From positions 263,908,180 to 263,972,179 of the forward strand of contig OY294067.1 of the NCBI GenBank assembly GCA_958510875.1: a stretch of 64,000 bases of DNA, given 5' to 3'. The notes under the pieces are model-generated. The model did not search any database. It saw nothing but the letters and a program-made list of their open reading frames with translations, and had not been told where the DNA came from. How positions within the stretch are numbered: the first letter of the stretch is position 1; each line of letters starts with the position of its first letter. This document shows, piece by piece, positions 44,932-56,227 of this stretch. The position numbers and the translations under genes are program-made. The stretch comes from Endomychus coccineus (lineage: Eukaryota > Arthropoda > Insecta > Coleoptera > Endomychidae).

Positions 44932-45386
44932 TATGTTTTCTGCGATGTCACAAGCTGACAGTTTTAAATAAATTTACCTTTTCGGGTCACGTTTCTTAGG
45001 CTACTGCAATTACGCATTCTTTGATCATTTCTCCATCGGTGAATGGTTTTCCACGTTTCGCATTTTCAAGAGCACGTGTTGTAGCCTCTTGTTCAGTATT
45101 GAGTTTCGTAAACAAAGATTGCTGCGATTTCAATCTGCACTTCAAACCTTAAAATTTTTCTGTACGCAAACTTCCTGTATCTTTTGAGTAATTTTGAAAA
45201 TGTTTCGTTTTATAATGACGTTGTTATATTCGGTTATGGTTTCATTGCAATGCCTTCTTACTGGACTCAATTATGAATTATTGAAAGTTTCATTGATCTT
45301 CGAATGTTCTACATTCACTGCCTACTTTTTGCTTCTTTCCCATACTAGTAAATCACAAACAAAAACAACAAGTCAAAGCAAAATAC

Positions 45387-45718
45387 TGTTACGAAGATGT
45401 CTTTTAAACACGCACAAACACGTTTTAAGGAGTTACGCACTACTTTATTTCACAACAGACAGCTTTGCTTCCTTCGCCTTTCCTAGGCGGACTGACTCGC
45501 GGTCGCGCCGCTAGCCTTTCTATACTCCAACTGCTGCCATCCAGAAGTGAGTGGAATACACCAGAATTTTCACGAAACAACGAGATTATTCGCGAATGTT
45601 TAATTGTTACTGCGCTTTCGAAAGTACTACTAGCGCTATCTGTTAGCGATAAAGGATACAACCACTATCTATTTCCGCGTGTGACCACCAGGTGTTGTCA
45701 AGTGTCGCGGTCCTAACA
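45387..45718 (-). promoter_or_regulatory. LTR-like promoter segment upstream of hAT (copy 2)
   Basis: 332 bp running TGTTAG ... CGTAACA on the minus strand, with terminal TG/CA and the short inverted TGTTA/TAACA expected of an LTR. TATAGAAAGG (first T at 45524) lies 29 bases before a TCAGT initiator (45495-45491), and AATAAA follows downstream. The end of the segment is 43 bases before the hAT start codon. No target duplication flanks it, and copy 1 has it at the same position, so it predates the spread of this hAT or is native to it. Confidence 0.55.
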
Positions 45719-45743
45719 TTAAAGTTAGTACACAATAGTGATT

Positions 45744-47060
45744 GAACTAGCGACTAGTCTAGAAATTATAGATAATGGCAGGAAAATTAAAACGATTTTA
45801 GCCCTTGAAACTTACTGGAGTAAACAATATGACCCTAAGGCTGGAAAGTTTGAAGACCCCTGGTGTAGATTAATCGTTTCGTATTTCGGTACAATCCATA
45901 CCTTTCTTCTATATTATCGCATAATTCATAGCAGCATACTAAAAGGAAACATTTCTTGATAACCCAAACGAATATCGTTTCTGGACAAATTATAGATCCA
46001 TAGATAAATGAAAGCGCAGAATGTTAAACAGAAAGCATATACGACATACTTATCTGTTACATCCTAAATATTTATGTAGGTAATTTATGAATAATTACAG
46101 TTGCCTTTTGGTATATTATGTATTTAAATATAATAGATCATCCTACATAACATAAATCCTATTATCAATAAATGTGTATTTCTGCAGGAGTAATTGGAGT
46201 GTTTTGGGAGATGAGTGATTGAAGTATGGGCTATTCGGCGAAGGGTGGTTTAAACACATCAGATTGGTTATAGATTATAGAAACAAATAAACTCAACTAA
46301 AAACCGAGCCGGCGTGAATCATTGCTGTGGCCTTGTAAAGGTTATTGTGGCTATGACATTAACCCGGTCGCAACGCTGTTTACTTAAGGATGACCCAACA
46401 CTGTCCACAAAAGAGAATCTACTATGACAGGTTTAATTGAAAAGTTGTTGTTCACTTCGGCCACAATTATCTAAGTATAGTTACACGCTCCAGTAAATCC
46501 CGCAGTAAGTCAGTGGTAATAATTCTCATTAAGAAATCTTTCCGCTCACGAATGTAACGGCAATTAGTGCAAGTTGCTCTAGTCTATTCATGAGTTATTC
46601 TGGAAACGTACTACATAAACTTAAGAACGCAATTAACGGAAATCCTCAAAGATCTACTCGACAACATAAGGTGAGTGCTCGAGAAAAAAAATCCTCGCTC
46701 TCTACGTCAGTCCTTACGAGACTCTATAGACTCATTATTTTCACATTGTTTATATCTTTGCAATGAAACTGTCGTGATTTGTTGGTACCTGATAACGAAT
46801 AGAAAATAACGTAGGATATTCATGGTTGATATTCCAAAAGCCTTATTGAGATAAAGGCTTTAAAAGCGATTATTGCAAATGCAATACTTTTTCCCTTAAT
46901 GCTTTGAGAACATTTTAATTGCTTGTTAAGAAGGTATTTCTACAATTGAAGAAGATTTTAATTATAAGTAGAAATGTAGAGGCCGATGATCAATGAAAAG
47001 TTCAAATCTGAAAAAGTGTAATCATTTACATCAATTCCTGGGAGATTTGTATATTCGTTA
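45744..47060. other. Spacer, first part is hAT flank
   Basis: 45744-45785 belongs to the hAT-family repeat. The plus strand is open at 45738-45959 for 73 codons, with an unrecognised peptide. The stretch 46300-46650 has average GC and could be host single-copy DNA, but shows no coding motif. An AAGGTGAGT donor-like word at 46669 stands alone. Confidence 0.35.
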
Positions 47061-47552
47061 ACATAAACCTCCGAAGGGGTAGTAGACCATCCCGTAAGCT
47101 TGTATGTGCAATGCCCCGGCATACAGAAAAAGACCCAATAACCTAGAACTGTAAGCGAGTTTTTTCAAACGAAAAAAAGTAAAGAGCCTTTTCTTGTTGT
47201 AACGAGGATTCTAGAATTAATTTTTGCTTCTGAAAAAATCAGTGGGGTACCATATTTTTTATGAAAAATAGTCGAAGATGTGTCTGTAAGCTCGCCACTG
47301 GTGGAAGTAAAATAATATTTTTTACGCAAAAAGATGTATTTAAATTATCTATTCAAACGTGCCAAATTTCATTCAAATATCTAGAGTAGTTTCAAGAATA
47401 TTATTAAATCTGGATTTTTTTATAAAAATGTTGATACCCTGTATCTTTGTAACGAAGCATTTTTTGAATATAGTTTATAGTACAAACTGATATTATTTTG
47501 TATTTATCTGTCTGCCTGTAAAGTTTTCGCCTTCGAAACTGGACCACCTGTA
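47061..47552. repeat. Possible Tc1/mariner-like terminus remnant
   Basis: Right end reads GGACCACCTGTA, resembling an inverted TACAGGTGG terminus, and an internal ACCCTGTATCTTTGTAACGAAG at 47437-47458 is typical of such arms. The left end was not found. Confidence 0.35.
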
Positions 47553-49719
47553 TTATTTTCACATATTATCTACGTACTTATCTATCACTCAATTATCTCT
47601 ACTTTTCGTTAAAAAATATGCCAAAGCTGATTCTTTTCAGTCCATTAATTAATTGTTCAACGAAGTCTTGAATCAGGAATCTAACAGTTTAAAGTATATT
47701 TTACAAAGCAATCCTTTATTGGATTGGTACAACGCTAGACCAAAACAATGTATAACTAACTACTATTTTATCGATGTGGTAGCAATAGGGATTTAATACA
47801 ACATATTTGTGATGCGTATTTAAACCAATATAATATCTAATCTATGATTTAAACCAGGACTTGTGGTTGTAGCACGTACTACTTCTGTCTTGGGTAGTCA
47901 GTCATTACAAGGTCATTTTTTATTGTGCGTAGTCAGGGCTAATAGGATTATTAGGAAGTTTACTGTGACAGATCAGTTTACTGTTTATTTCAATTCGACG
48001 TAAACGTAACGTAGTCACCGGTCGAGTTGACATGATCGAAGTTTTCTATCAAAGTATGTGTGTATGTTTATTAATATTGATAATCATCAATACCAACGTT
48101 CAATAATACAACAATGTGTATGTGTATAACCAAACAAATTAAAATTATTCGTGCTAACAAAATTCAAAACGGATTGTTAACTTTTCCATGGATATGATAT
48201 AGCGACTTATAAGAAAGAACATGAGAACAATGATTGATCCGGCTTAATACAAAATAATTGTGAGTTCCTACATGCTATCTTCCATATTTTCAGAACCAAT
48301 GCATGCAAGTTGCACGTTTAAATTGATGAAAAATTAGTAAAATTACTCATGGTGTACCTATAACTAATAACCTAGATGATTGAAGTAGATACTAGTTGAT
48401 TAAATCAATCTAGTAGTTTTATAATCCTGACACCTATCAATGATATTAACTCGTAGGTAATTTCCGTTAAAACAACTGAATGGCTCGATGAACAGTTTTT
48501 ATAGTTACATCGGAAACTTATTTCGTTTCAATTATTAACATTTCATTTTTGTATGAAAGCCCGTTCATTTTGAACATATCTTGCTGTAATAATAGACAGG
48601 TACTTGGAATAATTCATACAGTAAATTAAATTTGTCGATTTCGAAAAGATAAAATATGAAATCTCACGTTGAATATCCTATCTATAGATATCTATCTCTG
48701 TCTGATACGTATTGACTGAATAATCATAATGTACTAACGAGTAAAAAACAGTATCTTTTCTATGAGTTAAACAATTGATGTTGATATTTTCCAGGACTGT
48801 GATGATACCTTGACCCCTGACTACATTTATGGACAGTTTGCGATTTGCATTTCCTAGCTGGTCTCCATTTCTCTAATGAATGATCCGTTTCAAGTTATGG
48901 AATATGGTAATGTGATGTTAAGCCACAATGTAAGTTTTTGCTTTATACAAAATTATCCAAGGAGAAAACTACCAAGCAAATTTAGTTTATTATTACTAGC
49001 AATTTAGTATTCAACCAGCAATTTGTATGTATGTGAGTTAATTTTCCAGAAATTTTGCCCATATATTCACCAATTTCTCTCAGAAATGTTTTGAAATTCA
49101 GCAGTTAGACTGCACCAATTTATCACCAATAGCCATTGAACTAACTAGTGTTTCAAAAGTGACTGTGTTGAATTAGTCGCCAATTTACACTGTAAATGAA
49201 AGTTATTATCGAACATTACACAACCAGGAATGACATTCGTGGTAATTTGTCCTGAAAATCATGGGTCACATGCAATAGTGCCATTCATCAACACAATTAC
49301 TGGTGTGAAAACAGAAACGGTCGTCGCGCCAGAAACGAAATATTTATGCGCAAGGTTGCCACATGTTACTCCTTCGAAATGTTCCGAATTGATATAGGGA
49401 TCCGAAATGACATTACCGCCCTCTGGTGTTTTCTATGCCGAAACAACGAATTGTCACAGAAAATATTATTTACATATAAACATATGTATTACTAGAGTTT
49501 TTGGAGTATTTTGGAAGAAAACTTGAAAATTTATTGTACATTCAGTAGCTTGTAAGAATAATAAACAATAAATGAAACCCGTTTGATAACATTTTTCTGT
49601 GCAAAAGAGTAACAAGTTGTATTTCTATTATTTACCTAACAACAACAACAAATACAACAAGTTGTATTTCTTTTACTGTGTTATACACTTATAAACATTT
49701 TCAAGCTTCCTCAATTGTC
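47553..49719. other. AT-rich spacer
   Basis: About 2.2 kb without a recognisable gene. A GC-richer patch at 49310-49440 has no motif that I know. Confidence 0.4.
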
Positions 49720-49727
49720 ATTCCTGA

Positions 49728-50500
49728 TCCTTTTACAGGCAGGACATTTTATTTCTAGTAAAGACTTGGATTTACTATTCTCCACAACAACACCATCGGC
49801 AGAGTAAGCGAGCCAATAATTTTTTGTAGAAATAATTTAACCCACTTCGACTACCTCTGTTGTTGAAACTGAGATGAATTTTTCTATGGCTTTATCTTCA
49901 CTCGCAATCCCTGATTGTGTACTCACTCCTGAACTCTTGCGGATTGAAGTACGTTTTACTTTTTTGATTCCAATTGGCATTTTTATTAGTGGCATAAGTG
50001 TATATTTCGTAAACTCTGGAACCTGTTATACGATATTTCCTATGACTTTTCCTTCCAGAAATCATAATTAAACTACTTTCCTCACAGATGGAAATATAAT
50101 CTCCTTCTAAACTTTGGATTATCCTTTTAAAACAGTCGTTCATTTCACATACCTACATTTAATTTGTCAAGCCAACTGTGCGGATTGATGGTTGACTGTA
50201 AGCTGAAAATGTTCCTTATTACTTCTTTGATGTTATCAGTCACTCGGTAACTATTTTCTTTATAATAATCACTATATTAATAATCATATATTGATGTTTT
50301 TATGTTAACATAACCTCTTACTTGTAGCAATCTAGCAATATAATAATGTTGCCATGACATGTTTACACTGTCCCCCTTCTCCTGCCTTGCATGAACATTT
50401 CATGCTTAAAATAGAACCATTATTTTTATTAATTTGGCCTTCTATTTTGTGAGGATCACCTCTTAAATTAGAAACAAAATCAAGATATACGCATTGCTTT
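49728..50500 (-). pseudogene. SWIM zinc finger plus YqaJ-type nuclease relic
   Basis: On the minus strand, a SWIM motif C-x-C-x7-C-x-H is encoded at about 50390-50340 (CSCKAGEGGQCKH), preceded by about 40 open codons. After a stop and roughly 200 AT-rich bases, an 81-codon open segment from 50143 carries an R-I-T-G-S motif. A frameshift near 49910 leads into GIASEDKAIEKF, and beyond one stop come SADG and LLEIKCP (near 49815-49765). The glutamate, aspartate and E-x-K positions are the core of YqaJ/lambda-exonuclease-type nucleases. SWIM plus YqaJ proteins are often found in insect genomes, frequently in repeats. With at least one frameshift and two stops (an intron could explain one) it is probably dead. 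Confidence 0.65.
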
Positions 50501-50559
50501 ATATGTACGTAAACAAATAATGTGACAACTCGTCCGCCATACTGTTCTACATTGTTATG

Positions 50560-50582
50560 ATGATAATGATGATGATGAATGA
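50560..50582. repeat. Short GAT-type microsatellite
   Basis: Imperfect GAT repeats, about 20 bases. Confidence 0.6.
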
Positions 50583-50695
50583 AAGTTTACATACTAAAAT
50601 GATGAAAATATGATAATGGTACTTTCCATAAAAGCATAAGAACATATTTCTGAGTTGCTGTGACAATCACATACATAACAAAAATGGGGTATATG

Positions 50696-51515
50696 GAAAT
50701 TTCTTCCTCACTGTATACTCAGAATACAGTTATCTCAATACTCCGAAAACTACCCCGTATTCTAAATAATCTCCAAAACAGAGTTAATACATAGCTTCTG
50801 GAAATTTCTTTTTCACTGTATATTCAGAACTAGCTGAGAAAGCATACCTACCAACTTCAGATTTTTTATCTACATATTCACCCTAAATACTACCCCCGTA
50901 TTCAAAATAATCTCCAAAACATAGTTAATACATCGTTTCTGGAAATTTCTTTTTCAATGTATATTCAAAACGAGCTCGGAAAGCATACCTACCCTATTTC
51001 AGATTTTGTATCTCCATATTCACCCTGAAAACTACCCGCGTATTCAAAATAATCTTCAAAACATAGTTAATACATCGTTTCTGGAAATTTCTTTTTCAAT
51101 GTATATTCAAAACGAGCTCGGAAAGCATACCTACCCTATTTCAGATTTTGTATCTCCATATTCACCCTGAAAACTACCCGCGTATTCAAAATAATCTCCA
51201 AAACATAGTTAATACATCGTTTCTGGAAATTGCTTTTTCAATGTATATTCAAAACGAGCTCGGAAAGCATACCTACCCTATTTCAGATTTTGTATCTCCA
51301 TATTCACCCTGAAAACTACCCGCGTATTCAAAATAATCTCCAAAACTGAGTTAATACATCGTTTCTGGATATTACCTTTTTACTGTATATTCAGAACGAG
51401 CGGAGAAAGCGTACCTACCACATTTCAGATTTTGCATCTCAATACTCGCCATGAAAACTATCCCTTATTCAAAATAATCTCCAAAATTGAGTTAATAAAT
51501 CGTTTTTCCTATAAA
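50696..51515. repeat. 142-bp tandem satellite, about six units
   Basis: The word CATCGTTTCTGG starts at 50931, 51073, 51215 and 51357, i.e. exactly every 142 bases, with diverged versions near 50790 and 51498. Units contain GAAAGCATACCTACC and ACTACCCGCGTATTCAAAATAATCT words. Inner units are nearly identical and outer ones diverged. Confidence 0.93.
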
Positions 51516-52789
51516 ACGACCTTAATTTTGAAATTTAATAGCGTAGACGAATAATAAACCCCAGCGTAGGTTGAGTTGGGACCCCTTGCCGTAACTAACC
51601 GATTTCGATTCGATGTTACAAAAATTTGACTTGAATATTTGTTGAAATATTATATTCATCTCACCATAACAGTGGTTCTGAGTTTTTCAGACCACCTTTC
51701 ACAAATCTTCGGATTTCCCTTCAATCGTACTGCAAAAAATCAGACACATTAAGATTTAGAGTTGGTTGGGGAGATTTTAAATAACTAAAACCACTTGAGC
51801 TCTCTTGACAACTTTTATACAGTCATCCTCAGGGCATTAATCAAGGCTGCATAATAATTTGGGCAAACTACGCTGAGGCATCCCGAATCTTCATCTTACA
51901 AAAAAAGGTGTTAGCGAAATATATTCAGGCTCAAGAGAATGCAGAGCTGTGTGAGATTTTTCGTTAAGCATAAAATACTTACCTTCTATACTCTGTATAT
52001 TTATGAAGCCGTCTTGTTTCTCAGAGATAATCCATCTCTATTCATGAACAACGCTGACAGACAATCATGAGTATCAAACAAGATTCAAGGAAAATATAAA
52101 ATGCCAAAATTTGAATTACACTTATCTGCAAAAAATGTTGAGTTTTCGGCAGCACAAAATATTTAACAAACTTCCCATAGGGATTCTTAAGAACATATGA
52201 AATAAATCACTTACTTACTTACTTACAATAAGAATTGTGGTTACTACTAGTTTTAATAAAAAACAAAAAGAGTGGCAAAAAGAGATTGAGAATTGAATGA
52301 TGAAAATACATAGAGGCTAATACAATACATATAAATTTAGAATATAAATAGTTCAACTCATGTGTCAGTTACTAACAGGTTTTCTAATTGATAAAAATTA
52401 TGAAACAATTACTGTAGAAAACAACAGGTTACTTACAAGACCAATGGGATTTTTGTTGTGGTAAAATGTAAATAAGTTAAGATACTTACATATATTCTTA
52501 AATTATTCCTTGTATTCACTGATCAGAAATTAATATTTGTCTTTGAAGTTATCACATGGAGATTAAAAGAATTTTCATTTTATTGGTTTATTCGTGATTT
52601 CTTATATATTCATATTAACGTATGTGTGACCATAGGCGTACTAGATTTATTGTTATTTTGGTATTAGGATACACTCCAAAAACAAAACTATGAGAAATAC
52701 TGAGCAATCAAATTCAAATGGTGAGAGACAATTATTACTCTGTCTTAATTGAATACTCAAATAACGAACCTACATTATTAAGGGAATTG
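51516..52789. other. AT-rich spacer
   Basis: A TGCCCTGAGGATGACTG word on the minus strand at about 51822-51838 may mark another Penelope-like tail. A short CTTA repeat lies near 52208-52226. No gene. Confidence 0.4.
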
Positions 52790-52803
52790 GTGAAAACCAT
52801 ATT

Positions 52804-54160
52804 TTTTTTTTTTTTATTAAATTAAGGTGTCTCGACAACGAGGGTCATTGACACCAATACTTAGTTCACATGAGTTCGGTTAAAGTGCCTAAATACAAAT
52901 ATACAATGGGTACAGATATAAAAACTGGAATAAGAGGAAGAATAAAAATGAACAAATTATATCTGTTTGTATAAATCTGTATCATACACGAGTTTAATTG
53001 TTTTTCTCACACACGCACTATTTAACTTCAGAATAACAACAACAAACTGGGTTCTAAGTTGAGTTCTATTCGTTTCTGCTCGTACTTTTCACACTCAAGT
53101 AGGATATGCTTCACTGTAATCTGGGTATTACATGTTTCACACATTGGTCGGTCTTCGGAAGCCATCAAGTAGCCATGAGAGATACGAGTGTTGGCCTATT
53201 CTTAGTCTTCTAAGGACTATTTCTAGTCTTCTGGGTAGGTTTGGTAATGGCGTATACTGGATTGTCGGTTCTATCATGTGTAGTTTGGTTGTTAATCTTG
53301 TCCAATGATTTTGCCACATGTTCCTCATCTGGTTTTTGAAGTGTGTGGACAAGTCGTAGTGCGTCTGGACTGATACAGCGTCTCCCGGAGTTGTGTGAAT
53401 TTGTGTTACGGCCGCTTCTTTCGCTGAAGTGTCCGCCTTTTCGTTACCCATGATACCAGCGTGGGATGGAGTCCATATCAGCGTGATTGTTCTGTCTGAT
53501 GTGGAAATGTTGCTGTGGATTCTATGTATGTTTTGTACAAGGGGATTGGCGGTATACAGCGTGCATATGGAGATTATTGAGGAGAGTGAGTCCGTACATA
53601 TTAGTGTATGTTTACTTGTTGTTTTTTCGGCAATTTCGAAGGCGCGTAATAATCCATTCAGTTCGGCAGTATATATACTGCAAATCTTGCTAAGCGAATA
53701 TTTATATACGCCAGTGTCAGTGATTACTGCGCACCCTACTCCGTCCACTCCTTTACTGGCGTCAGTGTAGAGTATGCTGTCATATTTGTACTTCCGTAAT
53801 GTTTCCTGAAACAGTTGCTTTAATAGCTCATTTGAAGTCTCTGATCTTTTGAATTTCGAAACTGAGAGATCGTAGGCTGGTAACTTCGCTGTCCAAGGTG
53901 CATTATCACTCGCGATGATTTTTAGCGTAGCTCTGATGTTGATGCTACCCAAGAATGTTCTAATGTGTTGGTCTAGAGGTTTAGGAGTTCTTGGATGAGC
54001 CTCATATATGGTATCGAGTGTATTTCTAGTGAGCAGCTTGTAAACCGGGTTGTCTTTCGTAATCCTCGAGACATATGTCAGTGAGAGTTGATTTCTTCTG
54101 ATCCCTAATGGAGGTTCTCCAGCTTCAAGGTATAGAGCTTCTACAGGGCTCGATCTAAAT
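52804..54160 (-). mobile_element. Recent 5'-truncated I-clade LINE
   Basis: Flanked by a perfect 14-base direct repeat GTGAAAACCATATT at 52790-52803 and 54161-54174. On the minus strand the element ends in a run of A after a TTAATTTAATAAAA tail (plus-strand T run at 52802-52815). Only the last 1.36 kb of the element is present, a typical dead-on-arrival copy from target-primed reverse transcription. Confidence 0.93.
53040..54160 (-). pseudogene. LINE pol C-terminus: RNase H and zinc knuckle
   Basis: The main frame runs from the 5' truncation to TAG at about 53137 without a stop. It starts with R-S-S-P-V-E-A-L-Y-x-E-A-G-E-P-P-L, the segment after RT in I-clade elements. RNase H follows, with catalytic positions YTDAS (near 53770), TAELNG (53665), CTDS (53600) and N-E-K-A-D (53440). 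A one-base frameshift near 53190-53196 separates it from the terminal C-x2-C ... H ... C domain (CETCNTQITVKHILLEC) at about 53148-53100, which ends near 53045. RNase H of this type removes RNA during cDNA synthesis. The upstream RT and endonuclease are missing, so the copy is inactive, but it is only lightly decayed. Confidence 0.9.
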
Positions 54161-54174
54161 GTGAAAACCATATT

Positions 54175-54361
54175 GAACAAACAACAAATGTACAGTCATA
54201 ATATGCATATTAAACTGGATAATGAAACAACAGATGATTCTAAAAAAAATAACTGATATCTCCATTAAATTCTTCACAACATCTACTATTGCAAAAAGTA
54301 ATATATCCCAATCAACTCCTCCCTGTTATACGAGTATAAATTCCTCTGTAAATACTACCTA
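54175..54361. other. Short spacer
   Basis: AT-rich, nothing recognised. Confidence 0.4.
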
Positions 54362-54544
54362 CGAGGGCAAGGTGAAAAGTCCCTGAAAAATAAACAGATG
54401 GCGCCACAATCGAAAATACCATTTGACATTTGTGATGTACCATCTTTAACTAGAACGCAGTAAAATTTTCAGACTGATAAGTCATTCAGTTCTGTTTTGA
54501 CACACATCGCAAGTAAGCAACCTTGAAGATTTTTGTAAACATTG

Positions 54545-54826
54545 GAAAAAGTGAATTTCGCGTCTTGATTAAACATTATTTATTGCTTGGAAAAAACTAC
54601 GCAAACCAAAGCATCGCTTGTTAAACATTATGGGGACACTTCAACACTTCAACATCGATTAGAACCATTCATGAGTGGTTTACTGATTTTCGTTGTGGTA
54701 GTATGACCACAAAGAACGCCGAATGTTCTGGTCGTTACAACGCCAGAAATCGCCGATAAAATCCATGGCATGATATTGGACGATCGGCGAGTTAAAGTGC
54801 ACGAGATTGCTGAGGCTATCTCAACC
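54545..54826 (+). pseudogene. Mariner transposase N-terminus
   Basis: Plus-strand reading gives F-R-V-L-I-K-H-Y ... KHYGD, then, after a shift, W-F-T-D-F-R-C-G, and after a further shift T-P-E-I-A-D-K-I-H ... DDRRVKVHEIAEA. This is the paired helix-turn-helix DNA-binding part of mariner transposases, in order. The catalytic D,D34D domain is deleted and at least two frameshifts are present. Confidence 0.85.
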
Positions 54827-55110
54827 ATCGACATATACATATGGACTGCGCGTGGCAATGATAAGCGCGGGTAGTGCCGGAGTGAGAGAGGGGAAAACGA
54901 AGAGGACTAATACTGTCTTTATCTACTTTATCTATCGCGTTTCTATTGGCCGCTGCGTTCCCATTGAAATGCAACATGACTGTAGCTAGTATGTTTACGT
55001 CCCGAGCCGATAGATAAAGACAGTATTAGTCCTCTTCGTTTTCCCCTCTCTCACGCCGGCACTACCCGCGCTTATCATTGCCACGCGCAGTCCATATGTA
55101 TATGTCGATG
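54826..55110. mobile_element. 285-bp MITE with ~100-bp TIRs, 8-bp duplication
   Basis: Inverted arms begin CATCGACATATACATATGG and continue about 100 bases with only a few differences. They are flanked by the direct 8-bp repeat ATCTCAAC (54818-54825, 55111-55118). The duplication size suggests hAT mobilisation. It interrupts the mariner frame, so it is the younger event. Non-coding. Confidence 0.92.
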
Positions 55111-55145
55111 ATCTCAACCGAACGGGTACCTTGCCCTCATATCAC

Positions 55146-55960
55146 ATACATTTTGAAATATATGAAACCGAAAATATCATAAGAGAGTTGGAAAATGAAA
55201 AATCTGTAGGTGGAGACGAAGTTTCTACATCACTCCTGAAGGAATGTGTGCAGGAATTAGCACCATAATCTAACTCACTTAATGAATCACTCGATTGAAG
55301 TAGAAAAATTTACCGATTATAGATAATCTTAAGGTGTACACCGACATATAAAAACGACGATCCGACACTAGTAGAAAACTACAAATCCAGTTGAGTCCCG
55401 AATGCAATTTCCAAAATTATGGAGAAAGCGATGTATATACATCGATCAACTTCTTTGATAAATACGAATTATTATCACCACATCAACACGGGTTTCGAGC
55501 GGATCTATCAACCGAAACTGCATCAACCGATCTAATACCGAATATTCTCGATAGAGTCTCTCATACAGTTCCCATATCTTTCGACATATCAAGGGCTTTT
55601 GGCACCATAGATCGATCCACTATTCTTGAAGACGATGGTTCATGCAATGGGTGTGAGAACCACTATCAATGACTAGTCGATATATTTCTCACAAAATCGT
55701 CCTACTGTTGTTGGTCTTAACAACACATATTCAGATGAACATGTCACTGAAATAGGAACGCCTCAAGGCATTATTCTGGGCCCGCTGGTATTTTTGGTGT
55801 ATATAAACGACTTACCCAAATTTTCGAAGAAAACGGGCCATTCATGTATGCTGATGACAAGACATTGGTCGTCTCGGGAAACTGTGTTACTGTGATTAGC
55901 TAATGTAGATTTGGCATCGTGCATTGGCTTGAAATTTTTCATAATGCAGTATGTTGATTA
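55146..55960 (+). pseudogene. Decayed LINE reverse transcriptase
   Basis: Plus-strand blocks in RT order: pre-RT segment with NEKSVGGDEVS ... LLKEC near 55190-55262; QHGFRADLSTE near 55486-55515 and a DISRAF motif near 55580; GTPQGIILGPL followed by YINDLP at about 55758-55815; and a YADD catalytic box near 55848. Stops and shifts lie between nearly every block. CR1/Jockey-like by motif pattern. Confidence 0.78.
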
Positions 55961-56227
55961 TTCGCTTCCAGAAATAATAACGCTTACATTAATATCACAA
56001 TATGAAAAATAATATGGATTACTAAAATCGACTTGGAGCTGGAAGTTAATTTTCTATATGTTTATCTAAATCGTTTAGGTGAAGGATAAGTTATCGATCA
56101 AGTAAACTCTCGAAAAAATTTAACATTTTGTAACAGGTATGGAAAAAAATCCCTTTGCCCTCAACTGCTTTACGACATTCAAGTGAACTAAATACCAAAA
56201 CTTATTTTGTTTTGGTACTATTGATTC
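55961..56227. other. Spacer before satellite
   Basis: AT-rich, nothing recognised. Confidence 0.4.

Larger units (their letters stand above)
44180..45343 (-). pseudogene. hAT transposase (ZBED/GTF2I-repeat-like), copy 2
   Basis: Minus strand from ATG at 45343. N-terminal KKQKVGSECR-type opening; zinc-finger remnants near 45255-45195; an R-G-K-P-F-T-D-G-E motif near 45050-45030; then, beyond an inserted MITE, the LDESTD motif near 44615 that carries a catalytic aspartate of hAT enzymes, followed by ELLDIDSIHGTTTGQDIF at about 44545-44490. The LNHRQF motif lies near 44275-44255. Stops, shifts and the MITE at 44670-44931 break it, and the C-terminal dimerisation part is missing. Part of it is open for 74 codons at 44582-44358. 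Confidence 0.82.
54362..55139 (+). mobile_element. Deleted mariner element split by a MITE
   Basis: CGAGGGCAAGGT at the left and ACCTTGCCCTCA at the right form short inverted termini, each flanked by TA (54360-54361, 55140-55141). It contains only the N-terminal part of a mariner transposase. A MITE with its own 8-bp duplication sits inside. Confidence 0.82.

Noticed and set aside
45738..45959. 73-codon open frame next to the hAT relic
   Set aside because: It starts inside the hAT-family repeat and has no recognisable domain; an exon cannot be excluded but is unsupported.
46660..46690. Splice donor AAGGTGAGT as evidence of a host exon
   Set aside because: A single nine-base match without a coding frame or acceptor is expected by chance.
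53429..53770. Plus-strand open frames opposite the LINE RNase H
   Set aside because: Shadows of the minus-strand frame.
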